64,000 nucleotides of DNA. Source: Leptospira sp. GTDB taxonomy: Bacteria > Spirochaetota > Leptospiria > Leptospirales > Leptospiraceae. Location: NCBI GenBank assembly GCA_016742255.1, contig JACVCB010000001.1, positions 216,393 to 280,392 of the forward strand. The letters are read 5' to 3'. The notes under the pieces were generated by a model that had not been told where the DNA came from, did not search any database, and was given only the letters and a program-made list of their open reading frames with translations. This document shows, in pieces, positions 41,068 through 49,589 of the stretch (position 1 is its first letter; every line of letters begins with the position of its first letter). A program made the position numbers and the translations under genes.

Positions 41068-43287
41068 TTACTTTAAATATTTATTATAGCCAAATTCCAA
41101 TTCGCGGATGATAAACTGAATGTAATCCATTTGGTCGCGGTCGGATTTATACAAACTGGCTTCTTTACGATAGTATTCTGCAAGTTGTGTGCGAAATAAA
41201 ATCGTACGAAAGTCTGCTTTGGAAAGGATGAGTTCCTTGGACCGGTTTTTTAATTGGATGGCTTCTGGAATTTTCATCACCACAGAGATTTGTAAAATGG
41301 CATGTTCGATTTCAGCGACAATTTTGTTAGTGTCTTTTTTTTGGTCAGCTGGTGAAAGTTCTAATTTGATATCTTCCACACATTCTTCTATGTGGTTACG
41401 CAATCGTTTTGTATCGTATACTTTTTCTGCGATACTATTGAATTTTTTTGGATAGATAAAAGCTTCTGCCACCTTAGCAATCGTAAGTGATCGATTTTCT
41501 TTAGGGACACCAGTTTTTTGTTTTTCTAGATTTGGTTTTGGTTTTCCATCTTTTCTATACAAATAACCCAATATCAGTCCAAGGAAAAAACTGAATAAAA
41601 ATCCACTACCTATGTATTCTAAACTTCCAATGAGTAGGGAAATGATTGTGACAATGGAGGCCAGTGTTAAAAAACTAAACACACCTATTGGGACATGGAA
41701 TTTTTCTTGCAAAGCAGAGAATGAAATCCTTGGTTCTTTTGGAGTTTCCGCAATTTCTTCTGTATCTACTTCTTTGGATACATCTTCTATATCTGCTTTG
41801 TCAATGGATACATCTGATCTGTTTTTTAAGATGATTCGGATTTGGTCGAGGATGGGAAGTTCGTTTCGATATTCAGGACTGGTTTTTGCTAAGAGAAAAG
41901 TGTTTTCTTCTACTTTGGTTAGATACTTTTGGTCGAGTGCAAAGAGGACATGGTAATCTTCTTCTTTCATTTCCAAACAACCATACGTATCAGATAAAGT
42001 TTTTACTATTTTTTCGATGGCCCTTTTTTTTTCTGAATCGGATTTTAAATTTAATGTTTTGATTTCGGCGACTAAGTTTAGTTTGGTGAGAGTAAGTGTA
42101 TTTTTTGTGTTTTCTTCGATTTTTGTACTTAATAATTGGATGAGCGAAAATAATTCGTCTTCAGCATCTTCTTTTTTTTGTTCAGTTAAAAAACGAGAAA
42201 GTTTGTTTAAAATGATGATACTATCTTGGATTCCATTTTTGACACGCATTGATTCTTCGTTTGTGATTTTATCAAATGGAAAATCTCCTAGTAAGGAACT
42301 TAATTCTTGGATGTAGTTTTGTGCTGAATTCAAAAGTTCTTCTGTTTTTTTAGGAAGTTTTGTTTCGAGTTCAATTAGTTTTTCTAAGTAACCTTCATAT
42401 TTGTTTTCTTTTGCAAATCGTTTTAAGTAGGGAAAGGCAAATTGTTTGAGTCCATCCAATTGTACTGCTAAATGTTTTATGTATTCGGGGTGATGAGAAC
42501 TATTTGGTAATACAAAATGGTATCCCGGTACAATCTCCACCAATTTGGCAGTTTCTTTCCCTCTTGTAACAACATCTAAAATAAAATCTTTCGTTGGTAA
42601 GGGTCCAAACGGTTCCATACTCGAACGAAGGATCATTTCCAACTCCGATTCAAAACTTAGTTTGGTTGGGAAAAAGTACACGTTCCCTTTTTGGTCAGTT
42701 CGAAGTAATGTACTTCCTGGATTTTCTTCTTCTAAGATGAGATCTCGATTGGATCGATTCTTTAGTAAGATATCCACCAAATCAATGCTATATTTAAAAC
42801 AAGACCTGCGAAAGGGAACTACATCTGTTTTTTCTTTGGATTGTGGAGAGATCATACTCAAACGAAACACTAATTTTTGGTCCACAAGTAATATAAATGG
42901 ATAAAAATAAACGACAGGTTCTTTATTGTGTTCTGTGAGTCCTGCTAATTCTTTTAACGCTTCTTTGATTGCTACATTGGTTTTGTGTGATTCGGTTAAT
43001 TGGACTTGTTTGGATAAAAGTTCTGGAATAGAATCCAAAGTGAGAAATAAGGTAGGAGTGATTTCTGCACTTCCATGCATTTCGAGTCGTCTATGGCGCA
43101 CACGTAACTCTTCTAAAATCGCTTGGGAAGTGAGGGAATAACTCGCTATATTCTTTGGTAATGAGATAAAGTATGAAGGTTCTGAAACATTGTTTGAAAG
43201 AGGACTTTCCGTTTCGCCGAAATCTGAGATTGGTTCCAAAATGTACCTGCTAAGACACAAGTTTACAGGAGATTTTCCGAACGGCAA
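41068..43287 (-). CDS. Large hypothetical protein with a two-helix membrane anchor
   Basis: A 739-residue protein of unknown function. It has a long soluble N-terminal part (residues ~1-515) with a beta/alpha-like region near 130-270 and helical, coiled-coil-prone sequence near 290-460. A hydrophobic hairpin lies near 530-585 (FSFLTLASIVTIISLLIG, GFLFSFFLGLILGYLY), with a charged helical domain at the C-terminus. No enzymatic motif is seen. The first codon used is ATG 43287, but a TTG at 43239 preceded by AGGTAC is a plausible alternative giving a protein starting MEPISDFG. It is followed by the LRR lipoprotein. Confidence 0.72.
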   Translation of the reverse strand: MPFGKSPVNLCLSRYILEPISDFGETESPLSNNVSEPSYFISLPKNIASYSLTSQAILEELRVRHRRLEMHGSAEITPTLFLTLDSIPELLSKQVQLTESHKTNVAIKEALKELAGLTEHNKEPVVYFYPFILLVDQKLVFRLSMISPQSKEKTDVVPFRRSCFKYSIDLVDILLKNRSNRDLILEEENPGSTLLRTDQKGNVYFFPTKLSFESELEMILRSSMEPFGPLPTKDFILDVVTRGKETAKLVEIVPGYHFVLPNSSHHPEYIKHLAVQLDGLKQFAFPYLKRFAKENKYEGYLEKLIELETKLPKKTEELLNSAQNYIQELSSLLGDFPFDKITNEESMRVKNGIQDSIIILNKLSRFLTEQKKEDAEDELFSLIQLLSTKIEENTKNTLTLTKLNLVAEIKTLNLKSDSEKKRAIEKIVKTLSDTYGCLEMKEEDYHVLFALDQKYLTKVEENTFLLAKTSPEYRNELPILDQIRIILKNRSDVSIDKADIEDVSKEVDTEEIAETPKEPRISFSALQEKFHVPIGVFSFLTLASIVTIISLLIGSLEYIGSGFLFSFFLGLILGYLYRKDGKPKPNLEKQKTGVPKENRSLTIAKVAEAFIYPKKFNSIAEKVYDTKRLRNHIEECVEDIKLELSPADQKKDTNKIVAEIEHAILQISVVMKIPEAIQLKNRSKELILSKADFRTILFRTQLAEYYRKEASLYKSDRDQMDYIQFIIRELEFGYNKYLK

Positions 43288-43458
43288 GAGAGAAAGTGGA
43301 CGTCTTAGATAGAAAATGAAAGAATTTGAAAGATTCTACGACTCAGTTTGTGGTTCATAACAAGATCCATCCATACCAATTACAACCATTGATCCAATCA
43401 GTACATTCACTGAAGTAGAATATAATTAATTAACCAAAATCAAAAAAGAGGAGTCTAT

Positions 43459-43503
43459 ATGCATTTATTGACTGGTATTTTTTCTCATTCATTCGTCTCA
43501 TAG
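43459..43503 (+). other. Possible 14-codon leader ORF ahead of the chemoreceptor
   Basis: ATG 43459 follows AAAAAAGAGGAG with ideal spacing (7 nt) and encodes 14 codons (MHLLTGIFSHSFVS) ending in TAG 43501. The chemoreceptor ATG lies 3 bp after this stop in the same frame. The receptor's own start has no good ribosome-binding site, so it may be translated by reinitiation after this leader, or the TAG may be a nonsense change in an originally longer N-terminus. Confidence 0.45.
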
Positions 43504-43506
43504 CCT

Positions 43507-45051
43507 ATGGATTTAAGATTGGCAGCGGTTCTAATGGAACGCCAAAAAAAAGTTGATACGTTTTTTGTCTGGGCAATTTTCGCTCACATTCCCCTTGTTT
43601 TTTTACTTTCTCTTGGTTACGGTGCCACTTTAGTTGTCACAATCTCTGCTATCATCATTGCGACTATTTCGTTTTTGTTTTATCGATTTTTACGTGGAAG
43701 TTTTTTCTTAAGGGCATGGAATGGAGCAGCTCTTATGTTATTCAGTGCTCTGCTCATCCAAGCTCAATTTGGTCGCATTGAAATGCATTTTCATGTATTC
43801 AGTGCCCTTGCTGTTTTGTTTGTTTATGAGGACTGGCGTGTATTACTTGTTGCCGCATTGACAATCGCCATACACCACTTAGTTGGAAATTACCTCCAAG
43901 AATTCGGTGTTGTATTTTTGAATACCAAAGTGATTGTTTACAGTTATGGTACTGGATTAGAAATTGTAATCACACATGCACTATTTGTTGTAATGGAAAC
44001 TGGAATTCTCATTTATTTTTCCTACCTTTCTGTTCTAGACCTTAGGTTACAAATCGAAACCCAAACAAATTTAGAAACGGTGATGGCGGGAGTTACCGCA
44101 GCAATTGATGAAGTTTCGCAAGGAACAAAATCCTACATCGAAAATTCAAATTTGATCACAACCGCTGTCAGAAAGTTTGAATCTTCTTTCCAAGACCAAT
44201 CTTCCTCCATCGAAGCAATTTCAGCAGCAACAGAAGAAACCACTGCCTCTAGCCAATTGATATTGGAAGGATCCAATCGCCAAATAAACGAAGTAAAAAC
44301 AGTAGAAGAACTCAATCGAAACTTATTCAATTTAAATGAAGGTTTTGTGAAATCATTGGAAGTGATGAGAGCAAAAATACAAGAATCTGCTGAGAGTGTC
44401 AAAAAAACGGAAACAGAATTTTCTACGTTGTACCAATCAATGGAAGTGGCAGTGGATGATTCTGAAAAAATGGAAGAAATTTTGGATTTGATTTCGGATA
44501 TTGCTGAGAAGGTCAACTTACTTTCGTTAAATGCTTCTATTGAGGCTGCAAGAGCAGGTGATGCGGGAAGAGGATTTGCAGTTGTAGCATCGGAAATTTC
44601 AAAACTTGCCGATTCTACAGCGGATGCAACAAAGAATATTTCAACGATCTCTGGTAAAATTAAATCTGCCATCCAAGTTAGTTTTAAACAATCAAATCAA
44701 ATCAACCAAACGGTCCAAGGGTTTGTGAGATCCATTTTGGCATCGGAAGTGGGAATGGGTGAGTTAACTGAAAAAATTTCGGGAACTCTCTCTGCTTTTG
44801 AAAAACAAGAAAATGCATTAACCACTCTGGATCAAATTGCACAGGAAATGCAACTTTCTAGCAAAGAACAATCATCCAGTATGGTTGAAATTTCAGATTC
44901 GATTATGGATTTAAATTTGAAAACACAAACCAATTTGAATACAAGTTCGGAAATGATTTCTTTTATCGATAAAGGAAATGTGATCTTTGAAAATTTAAAA
45001 GATTCAGTCGAAACACTTTCCGCAATGATTGAAACAGGAAATGGAACTTAA
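43507..45051 (+). CDS. Methyl-accepting chemotaxis protein with six-TM sensor
   Basis: A 514-residue chemoreceptor. The N-terminal ~190 residues have about six TM segments and short loops, including [14 protein letters not shown] and AIHHLVG, whose His residues could bind a metal or haem (inference). The MCP signalling domain follows (about 195-510) with the tip [30 protein letters not shown]. There is no HAMP domain and no periplasmic ligand domain, so it probably senses within the membrane. Its ATG follows a leader ORF by 3 bp, and its end overlaps the SCO-like gene. Confidence 0.9.
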   Translation: MDLRLAAVLMERQKKVDTFFVWAIFAHIPLVFLLSLGYGATLVVTISAIIIATISFLFYRFLRGSFFLRAWNGAALMLFSALLIQAQFGRIEMHFHVFSALAVLFVYEDWRVLLVAALTIAIHHLVGNYLQEFGVVFLNTKVIVYSYGTGLEIVITHALFVVMETGILIYFSYLSVLDLRLQIETQTNLETVMAGVTAAIDEVSQGTKSYIENSNLITTAVRKFESSFQDQSSSIEAISAATEETTASSQLILEGSNRQINEVKTVEELNRNLFNLNEGFVKSLEVMRAKIQESAESVKKTETEFSTLYQSMEVAVDDSEKMEEILDLISDIAEKVNLLSLNASIEAARAGDAGRGFAVVASEISKLADSTADATKNISTISGKIKSAIQVSFKQSNQINQTVQGFVRSILASEVGMGELTEKISGTLSAFEKQENALTTLDQIAQEMQLSSKEQSSSMVEISDSIMDLNLKTQTNLNTSSEMISFIDKGNVIFENLKDSVETLSAMIETGNGT

Positions 45052-45592
45052 AAAATGGATCCAAAGACTTCTTTGGGTCTTTGTTATTTTTCTTTTTGTC
45101 GGACTTAGTTCCTTACTACATTTTTTTTCCAGTACGTATCGAAAGATTCCATGTGAGATCTGTGAAGTCCGATTTGAATCGGAACCAAAATCAAATTGGA
45201 TCATCATTTATACTGGGTTAGTTGGCTGCGGAAAAAAATGTCCTATGGCCTTGGAAAATCTCAGGCAATTTCAATTACGATTCCCAAACTCAAACTTTTC
45301 TTTTTATTTTTTGGTTACTGATCCTAAAGAAACGGAAGAAGTCATTCAAAATTATTTAGCGTATTATCAAACTTCTTTGGCAATCAAAGCCCTACGGCCA
45401 AAATCAATTGATGAAGTTCAGTTTTATAGAAGGCTCGGGGCTTATTTGCCGGAACACCCCGTTCTCAAACAAAAAGATGAACATGGAACTCAATTTTTTC
45501 TCATCCCACCAAATCGGAAAGTTGTGTATGCCCTTCCCAAACTTGGAGAAAATGATTGGATCCAAATCCAAAAAGAAATTAGCAAAGAGTAA
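45041..45592 (+). CDS. SCO1/SenC-like thioredoxin-fold membrane-anchored protein
   Basis: A 183-residue protein with an N-terminal membrane anchor ([21 protein letters not shown]) and a periplasmic thioredoxin-like domain. [20 protein letters not shown] has the CxxxCP of SCO proteins, and a later His ([13 protein letters not shown]) matches their third copper ligand. SCO proteins deliver copper to cytochrome oxidase or act as thiol reductases. ATG 45041 is used; the frame extends to 45029 inside the chemoreceptor gene. No oxidase gene is adjacent. It ends 10 bp before the convergent speD. Confidence 0.68.
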   Translation: MELKKWIQRLLWVFVIFLFVGLSSLLHFFSSTYRKIPCEICEVRFESEPKSNWIIIYTGLVGCGKKCPMALENLRQFQLRFPNSNFSFYFLVTDPKETEEVIQNYLAYYQTSLAIKALRPKSIDEVQFYRRLGAYLPEHPVLKQKDEHGTQFFLIPPNRKVVYALPKLGENDWIQIQKEISKE

Positions 45593-45602
45593 AAAAATCC
45601 AA

Positions 45603-46364
45603 TTAATGGATCATATGATACACTTCTTTCATTTCTTCTCTTAGGAGTTTCATTTTGTTTGGAACATCAGGATGAGAGATGTCCTCAGGGTTTAACAAAT
45701 AATTTTCAGGTCCAAGTTCTCGGATCATCATTTTAGTTTGCCAAGTGTTATCTTGAGGCATGTTGATGTCTGAAAGATAGGTATAATTTCTTTTGATTTC
45801 TGGTTTGATAAAATCTAAAATCGAATTGAAGTGATGATCGTTATAGATCTTTTTACCATCTGCAAGTCGAGTATAACCTCTTACCACATAGTCAATATAA
45901 ACTACATCACATTCAAATGCTTCAAATAGGAAATTGATAGAGTCAAGTGGAATGATCTCTCCACAAGTCGAAATGTCAATGTCCACTCTGAAGGAACAGA
46001 TCCCATCTGGATCAGCTGCATCAGGGTAGGTGTGAACAGTGATATGCGATTTATCCAAATGCATACTAACCTGTGTCGATGGGATTGGATTTCCTCCACC
46101 CTTTACATCACTCATAAGAACCATAGCAGATGCACCCACAGGATCGTAATCTTGTGCGGAAACAGAGAGGATATTGGCATCAATGCGTTTGACAATCTCT
46201 TTGGAGATTTCTGTAATTTTACTCGCATTGTACTTGTCGTGGATATATGTTACATATCTACCTTTTTGTTCGTCATCGAGTGTGATGCAAAAATCGTAGA
46301 GGTTAAAACTCAAAACTTTTGTCAGATTGTTAAAACCGGAAAGTTTGATTTTTTCTTTATCCAT
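45603..46364 (-). CDS. speD: S-adenosylmethionine decarboxylase proenzyme
   Basis: Pyruvoyl enzyme for spermidine synthesis. At 253 residues and with HLDKSHITVHTYPD it is the larger, E. coli-like class. Self-cleavage is expected at K105-S106, giving the pyruvoyl group on the alpha chain. The remaining sequence (FDISTCGEIIPLDSINFL-type IDISTCGEII) agrees. No speE is in the window. It diverges from the GH13 gene at 46446. Confidence 0.93.
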   Translation of the reverse strand: MDKEKIKLSGFNNLTKVLSFNLYDFCITLDDEQKGRYVTYIHDKYNASKITEISKEIVKRIDANILSVSAQDYDPVGASAMVLMSDVKGGGNPIPSTQVSMHLDKSHITVHTYPDAADPDGICSFRVDIDISTCGEIIPLDSINFLFEAFECDVVYIDYVVRGYTRLADGKKIYNDHHFNSILDFIKPEIKRNYTYLSDINMPQDNTWQTKMMIRELGPENYLLNPEDISHPDVPNKMKLLREEMKEVYHMIH

Positions 46365-46445
46365 TGCTACCTGCTTGTATAAAGAACAGAAATTTGGTAT
46401 TTAGGTAAGAGGCAACTGAAATAACAAGGCAGTTTTAGAAAAGTC

Positions 46446-48065
46446 ATGGAAAACAAAATGGAATGGTGGAAACAAACTTCAATTTATCAAATTTACCCTT
46501 GGTCCTTCCAGGATTCCAATGGCGATGGAATTGGCGATTTAAAGGGAATCCTCAGACGATTGGACGAGATCCAATCCTTAGGAGTGGAAACCATTTGGTT
46601 TTCCCCATTTTATGTCAGTCCTGGCGAAGATTTTGGTTATGATATTGCAGATTATACAAATATTGATCCCAGATTTGGGACGATGGCCGATTGTGAACAA
46701 CTGATTCGCGAAATCCATAAACGTAAAATGAAAGTGGTTTTGGATATGGTGATGAACCATACTTCTGATAAACATCCATGGTTTTTAGAATCAAAATCAT
46801 CCACTTCGAATCCCAAACGAGATTTTTACATTTGGAAAAAGGGGACTAAAAAACCACCGAATAACTGGATCTCGATGGTTGGGAAATCAGGATGGAATTA
46901 TGATAAAGGAACAGATGAATACTATTATAGTAATTTTTTATCTTTCCAACCAGACTTAAATTACAGGAATCCAAAAGTCAAAAAAACCATGTTTGGTGTT
47001 CTGGATTTTTGGTTAAAAAAAGGTGTCGATGGGTTTCGTCTGGATATCTTCAATTCCATTTATAAAGATGAGAGTTTTCGGGATAATCCTTTTAGTCTCA
47101 GATTTTTTCCAACACCAGATAACCATGATGAGGCGTTCTTCCAAAAAAAACAGTATAACCTAAATCTACCGGAATCATTTTCGTTTGCAAAGGAAGTAAG
47201 GAAACACATTTCCAAATACAAACAAAAACCATTCCTCATCGGTGAAGTGAGTGGAAGTGACCAAGTATTAAAATCATTTTTAGGTGAAAAAACTGATGGT
47301 CTCAATTTGGTATTTCAATTTGAGTTAATTCACTTTTCGTACGATGCGGATTTTTTTCGTAAACTACTCCAAAAAAATGAAGAAGTTTTCCCAAGTCCTT
47401 TTGCTCCAACTTATGTTTTAGGTAATCATGATCAAAGGAGATACATTGATCGGTTAGGTGGTGACATACGCAAAGCAAAACTTCTTGTTTGTTTCCAATT
47501 TATGGCAAGAGGAGTTCCCATTGTTTATTATGGTGAAGAAATTGGTAGAAAAGAAGGAAAACTCTCCAACTTTTTTGGGAAAGATCCCATTGCCAAGATG
47601 AATCGATTTGTTCCTTTGTTTTTAACGAAACTTTTGGGAATTTACATCAATCGAGATAATTGCCGGTTTCCCATGTTATGGGATGATTCTCAAAATGCTG
47701 GGTTCACAAATGGTAAACCTTGGTTACCTATCGAAACCTTTCAAGTTAGTGATACTGTATTGGGACAAAAAAACGATCCAAACTCATTGTGGAAACATTA
47801 CCAAACAATGTTTCGTTTACGAAAAGATTTAGATGTCCTAAGAGTTGGTAGTTTGGAAATCATCCATACAGACGAACCAACTATTTTGAGTTTTGAAAGA
47901 AGGTTTAAGAAAAAACGACTTCGTGTTTTACTCAACTTTGGTAAAAGTCAAAAGGATTTGAATGTAGATTTGCAAGGAAAAAAAATCTATGCTTTTGGTG
48001 GAGTGGAATGGGACGGGAAAAAGATGCTCTTACCAGAACATTCTGGTATCATCATTGATTTGTGA
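46446..48065 (+). CDS. GH13 alpha-glucosidase (oligo-1,6-glucosidase/trehalose-hydrolase type)
   Basis: Intracellular GH13 enzyme of 539 residues. It opens with WWKQTSIYQIYPWSFQDSNGDGIGDL, split here as WWKQTSIYQIYP and GDGIGDLKG, typical of the oligo-1,6-glucosidase subfamilies. Region I is LDMVMNHTSD, region II GVDGFRLDIF (nucleophile Asp), region III FLIGEVSG (Glu), region IV YVLGNHDQRR. The C-terminal beta domain is complete. It probably hydrolyses short alpha-glucosides from the terminal end; the linkage specificity cannot be read. It is unrelated in detail to the GH13 protein at 2493. Confidence 0.93.
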   Translation: MENKMEWWKQTSIYQIYPWSFQDSNGDGIGDLKGILRRLDEIQSLGVETIWFSPFYVSPGEDFGYDIADYTNIDPRFGTMADCEQLIREIHKRKMKVVLDMVMNHTSDKHPWFLESKSSTSNPKRDFYIWKKGTKKPPNNWISMVGKSGWNYDKGTDEYYYSNFLSFQPDLNYRNPKVKKTMFGVLDFWLKKGVDGFRLDIFNSIYKDESFRDNPFSLRFFPTPDNHDEAFFQKKQYNLNLPESFSFAKEVRKHISKYKQKPFLIGEVSGSDQVLKSFLGEKTDGLNLVFQFELIHFSYDADFFRKLLQKNEEVFPSPFAPTYVLGNHDQRRYIDRLGGDIRKAKLLVCFQFMARGVPIVYYGEEIGRKEGKLSNFFGKDPIAKMNRFVPLFLTKLLGIYINRDNCRFPMLWDDSQNAGFTNGKPWLPIETFQVSDTVLGQKNDPNSLWKHYQTMFRLRKDLDVLRVGSLEIIHTDEPTILSFERRFKKKRLRVLLNFGKSQKDLNVDLQGKKIYAFGGVEWDGKKMLLPEHSGIIIDL

Positions 48066-48077
48066 TTTGCAAAGAGA

Positions 48078-48371
48078 TCAAACAAGTAAATGGCCACTCA
48101 GGTTTAAGATTTTTAAGATTTTTTGAATCTGAGGTTTTACATTTGTCAGAAAGAGTCTCACACCTTGTTTTTGGAACATCATTTTTTTGTATAAAAGTAG
48201 ACCAAGTACGGCAGAGGAAACTTCTTCCACATTGGAGAAATCAATATAAATCACACTCAAATCATTTTGAAAGAGTTTTGTCATGTCCTCTTCTAGGCTT
48301 TGTGCAGAATACAAATCCAAACTACTCACTTCGATTCGGTAACATTTTTCTTTTGTAAGTTCAGAAACCAT
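48078..48371 (-). CDS. Single STAS-domain protein (anti-sigma-factor antagonist-like)
   Basis: A STAS domain of 97 residues from ATG 48371, which follows GAGGGGC with good spacing; the frame extends to 48425. The acceptor region is IYIDFSNVEEVSSAVLG: S52/S53 occupy the position of the phosphorylated Ser, while the preceding conserved Asp is replaced by Ser. LTNVKPQIQKILKILNL is the usual C-terminal helix. No anti-sigma kinase or PP2C gene is adjacent. It ends 12 bp after the convergent GH13 stop. Confidence 0.82.
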   Translation of the reverse strand: MVSELTKEKCYRIEVSSLDLYSAQSLEEDMTKLFQNDLSVIYIDFSNVEEVSSAVLGLLLYKKMMFQKQGVRLFLTNVKPQIQKILKILNLSGHLLV

Positions 48372-48491
48372 TTTGCCCCTCACAGAAAGATCTACGGAAT
48401 CCAATTGAAATACATTAGAGTACAAGAGAAAAAAACAGTTTTAATTTTTTTACATTTCCCATCCATTTTTGATCCAAACACTAAAGTTTGT

Positions 48492-49250
48492 TTAGGGATG
48501 GATGTGGGAATTCCTTCCTTTTGATCCTAGGAAAAGGTGATGAGATTGCCTCCACTGGTACCATTTGATCGAAATCAAATCCCAAAGGAAATAAAAGATC
48601 ACACCTGAATCTAATTTGGAATGGCCCCAAGTTCGAAGTCCAAATGTATAACCAATTTCTGCGATTTTATCTGTTTTTACGATACCCAAAATTTCAAATA
48701 GGATTTTGTATCCTCTTGGGTGTAATTTATCTTTAGTGTCTAAGTAGACTGTTTTGCGAATTCCAAAAAATCCACTCATAGGATCTGATATTTTTACAGG
48801 AAATAACCATTCGGAAATTTTTGTAGCAAAAAGACTTGCTAACTTCCGTAAGATGGGAAAATTTCCATATCCACCATCCTTACTCCTTCTTGTCGCAACA
48901 ACGATATCATTGTCTCTTAAAAGTCGAATTACATCTGGAATTTTGGAGTAATCATGTTGGAAATCCGCATCAACAACAACAAATTTGTCACCTTCCGCTT
49001 GGTTGTAACCAAAGGTAACTGCTGAACTTAAACCCTTTTCTGTGAGTCGAACAAATGGTTTCACTCGTGAATCATATTTTGCTAAAACTTTGGAGACTTC
49101 ATAGGTTCCATCAGGTGAATTATCATCAACAATAATAATCTCAAATGGAAGGCCATTTGTTTCTAAGACCTTCGTAATAGTTTCAACGCAGTTTTTGATA
49201 TTACCTGCTTCGTTGTAAGTTGGGAGTATTATACTTGTTTTATCTTTCAT
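48492..49250 (-). CDS. Glycosyltransferase family 2, dolichyl-phosphate-mannose-synthase-like
   Basis: A GT-A-fold transferase of 252 residues with IILPTYNEAGNI at the N-terminus, the first Asp pair in IVDDNSPDGT, the DxD-like VVDADFQHD, and ATRRSKDGGYG followed by SDPMSGFFGIR. The family puts sugars on polyprenyl phosphate (DPM1-like). No C-terminal membrane helices are present. A polyprenyl-phosphate sugar made by it would be a natural donor for the GT39-type transferase encoded upstream in the same direction (inference). Confidence 0.88.
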   Translation of the reverse strand: MKDKTSIILPTYNEAGNIKNCVETITKVLETNGLPFEIIIVDDNSPDGTYEVSKVLAKYDSRVKPFVRLTEKGLSSAVTFGYNQAEGDKFVVVDADFQHDYSKIPDVIRLLRDNDIVVATRRSKDGGYGNFPILRKLASLFATKISEWLFPVKISDPMSGFFGIRKTVYLDTKDKLHPRGYKILFEILGIVKTDKIAEIGYTFGLRTWGHSKLDSGVIFYFLWDLISIKWYQWRQSHHLFLGSKGRNSHIHP

Positions 49251-49274
49251 GACTGGTCATTCAACTTTATACTC

Positions 49275-49589
49275 TTAAAAAAGCCCCTTTGTTAAGTTTT
49301 TAATACATACTTCTCCTGCATGACAGGAAGTTAGGATTGATTTGGAACATTCATTAAACAATTGGTATTGTTTTGAACAGAGAATTTCACAGGCAAATTG
49401 AACTAATTTTGGATCTTGTTGTTTTTTTTGATCTTCACTCAAACAGTTGTTAATCTTTTCACACATGTATTTGCATTGAGGAGCTTCCATTTTTGAAACT
49501 TTTTGTCCGAACTTGGGAAGATTATCTTTGGAAAAATCCCAAATTGAAACAAAAAATAAGAGTAGTAGAAGGATTCCGTATTTTTTCAT
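49275..49589 (-). CDS. Small Cys-rich exported protein
   Basis: A 104-residue protein starting at ATG 49589, which overlaps the stop of the upstream GT39-type gene (ATGA); the frame extends 21 bp further. A signal peptide (KKYGILLLLLFFVSIWDF) is followed by about 75 residues with eight Cys, arranged as CKYMCEKINNC, CEILC, then C, C and C. The pattern suggests a helical, disulfide-stapled periplasmic or surface protein. No known family was recognised. Translational coupling with a glycosyltransferase is notable. Confidence 0.72.
   Translation of the reverse strand: MKKYGILLLLLFFVSIWDFSKDNLPKFGQKVSKMEAPQCKYMCEKINNCLSEDQKKQQDPKLVQFACEILCSKQYQLFNECSKSILTSCHAGEVCIKNLTKGLF

Noticed and set aside
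44133..44672. 179-codon minus-strand frame
   Set aside because: Antisense to the coiled-coil region of the chemoreceptor, where Ser/Ala repeats commonly leave open frames.
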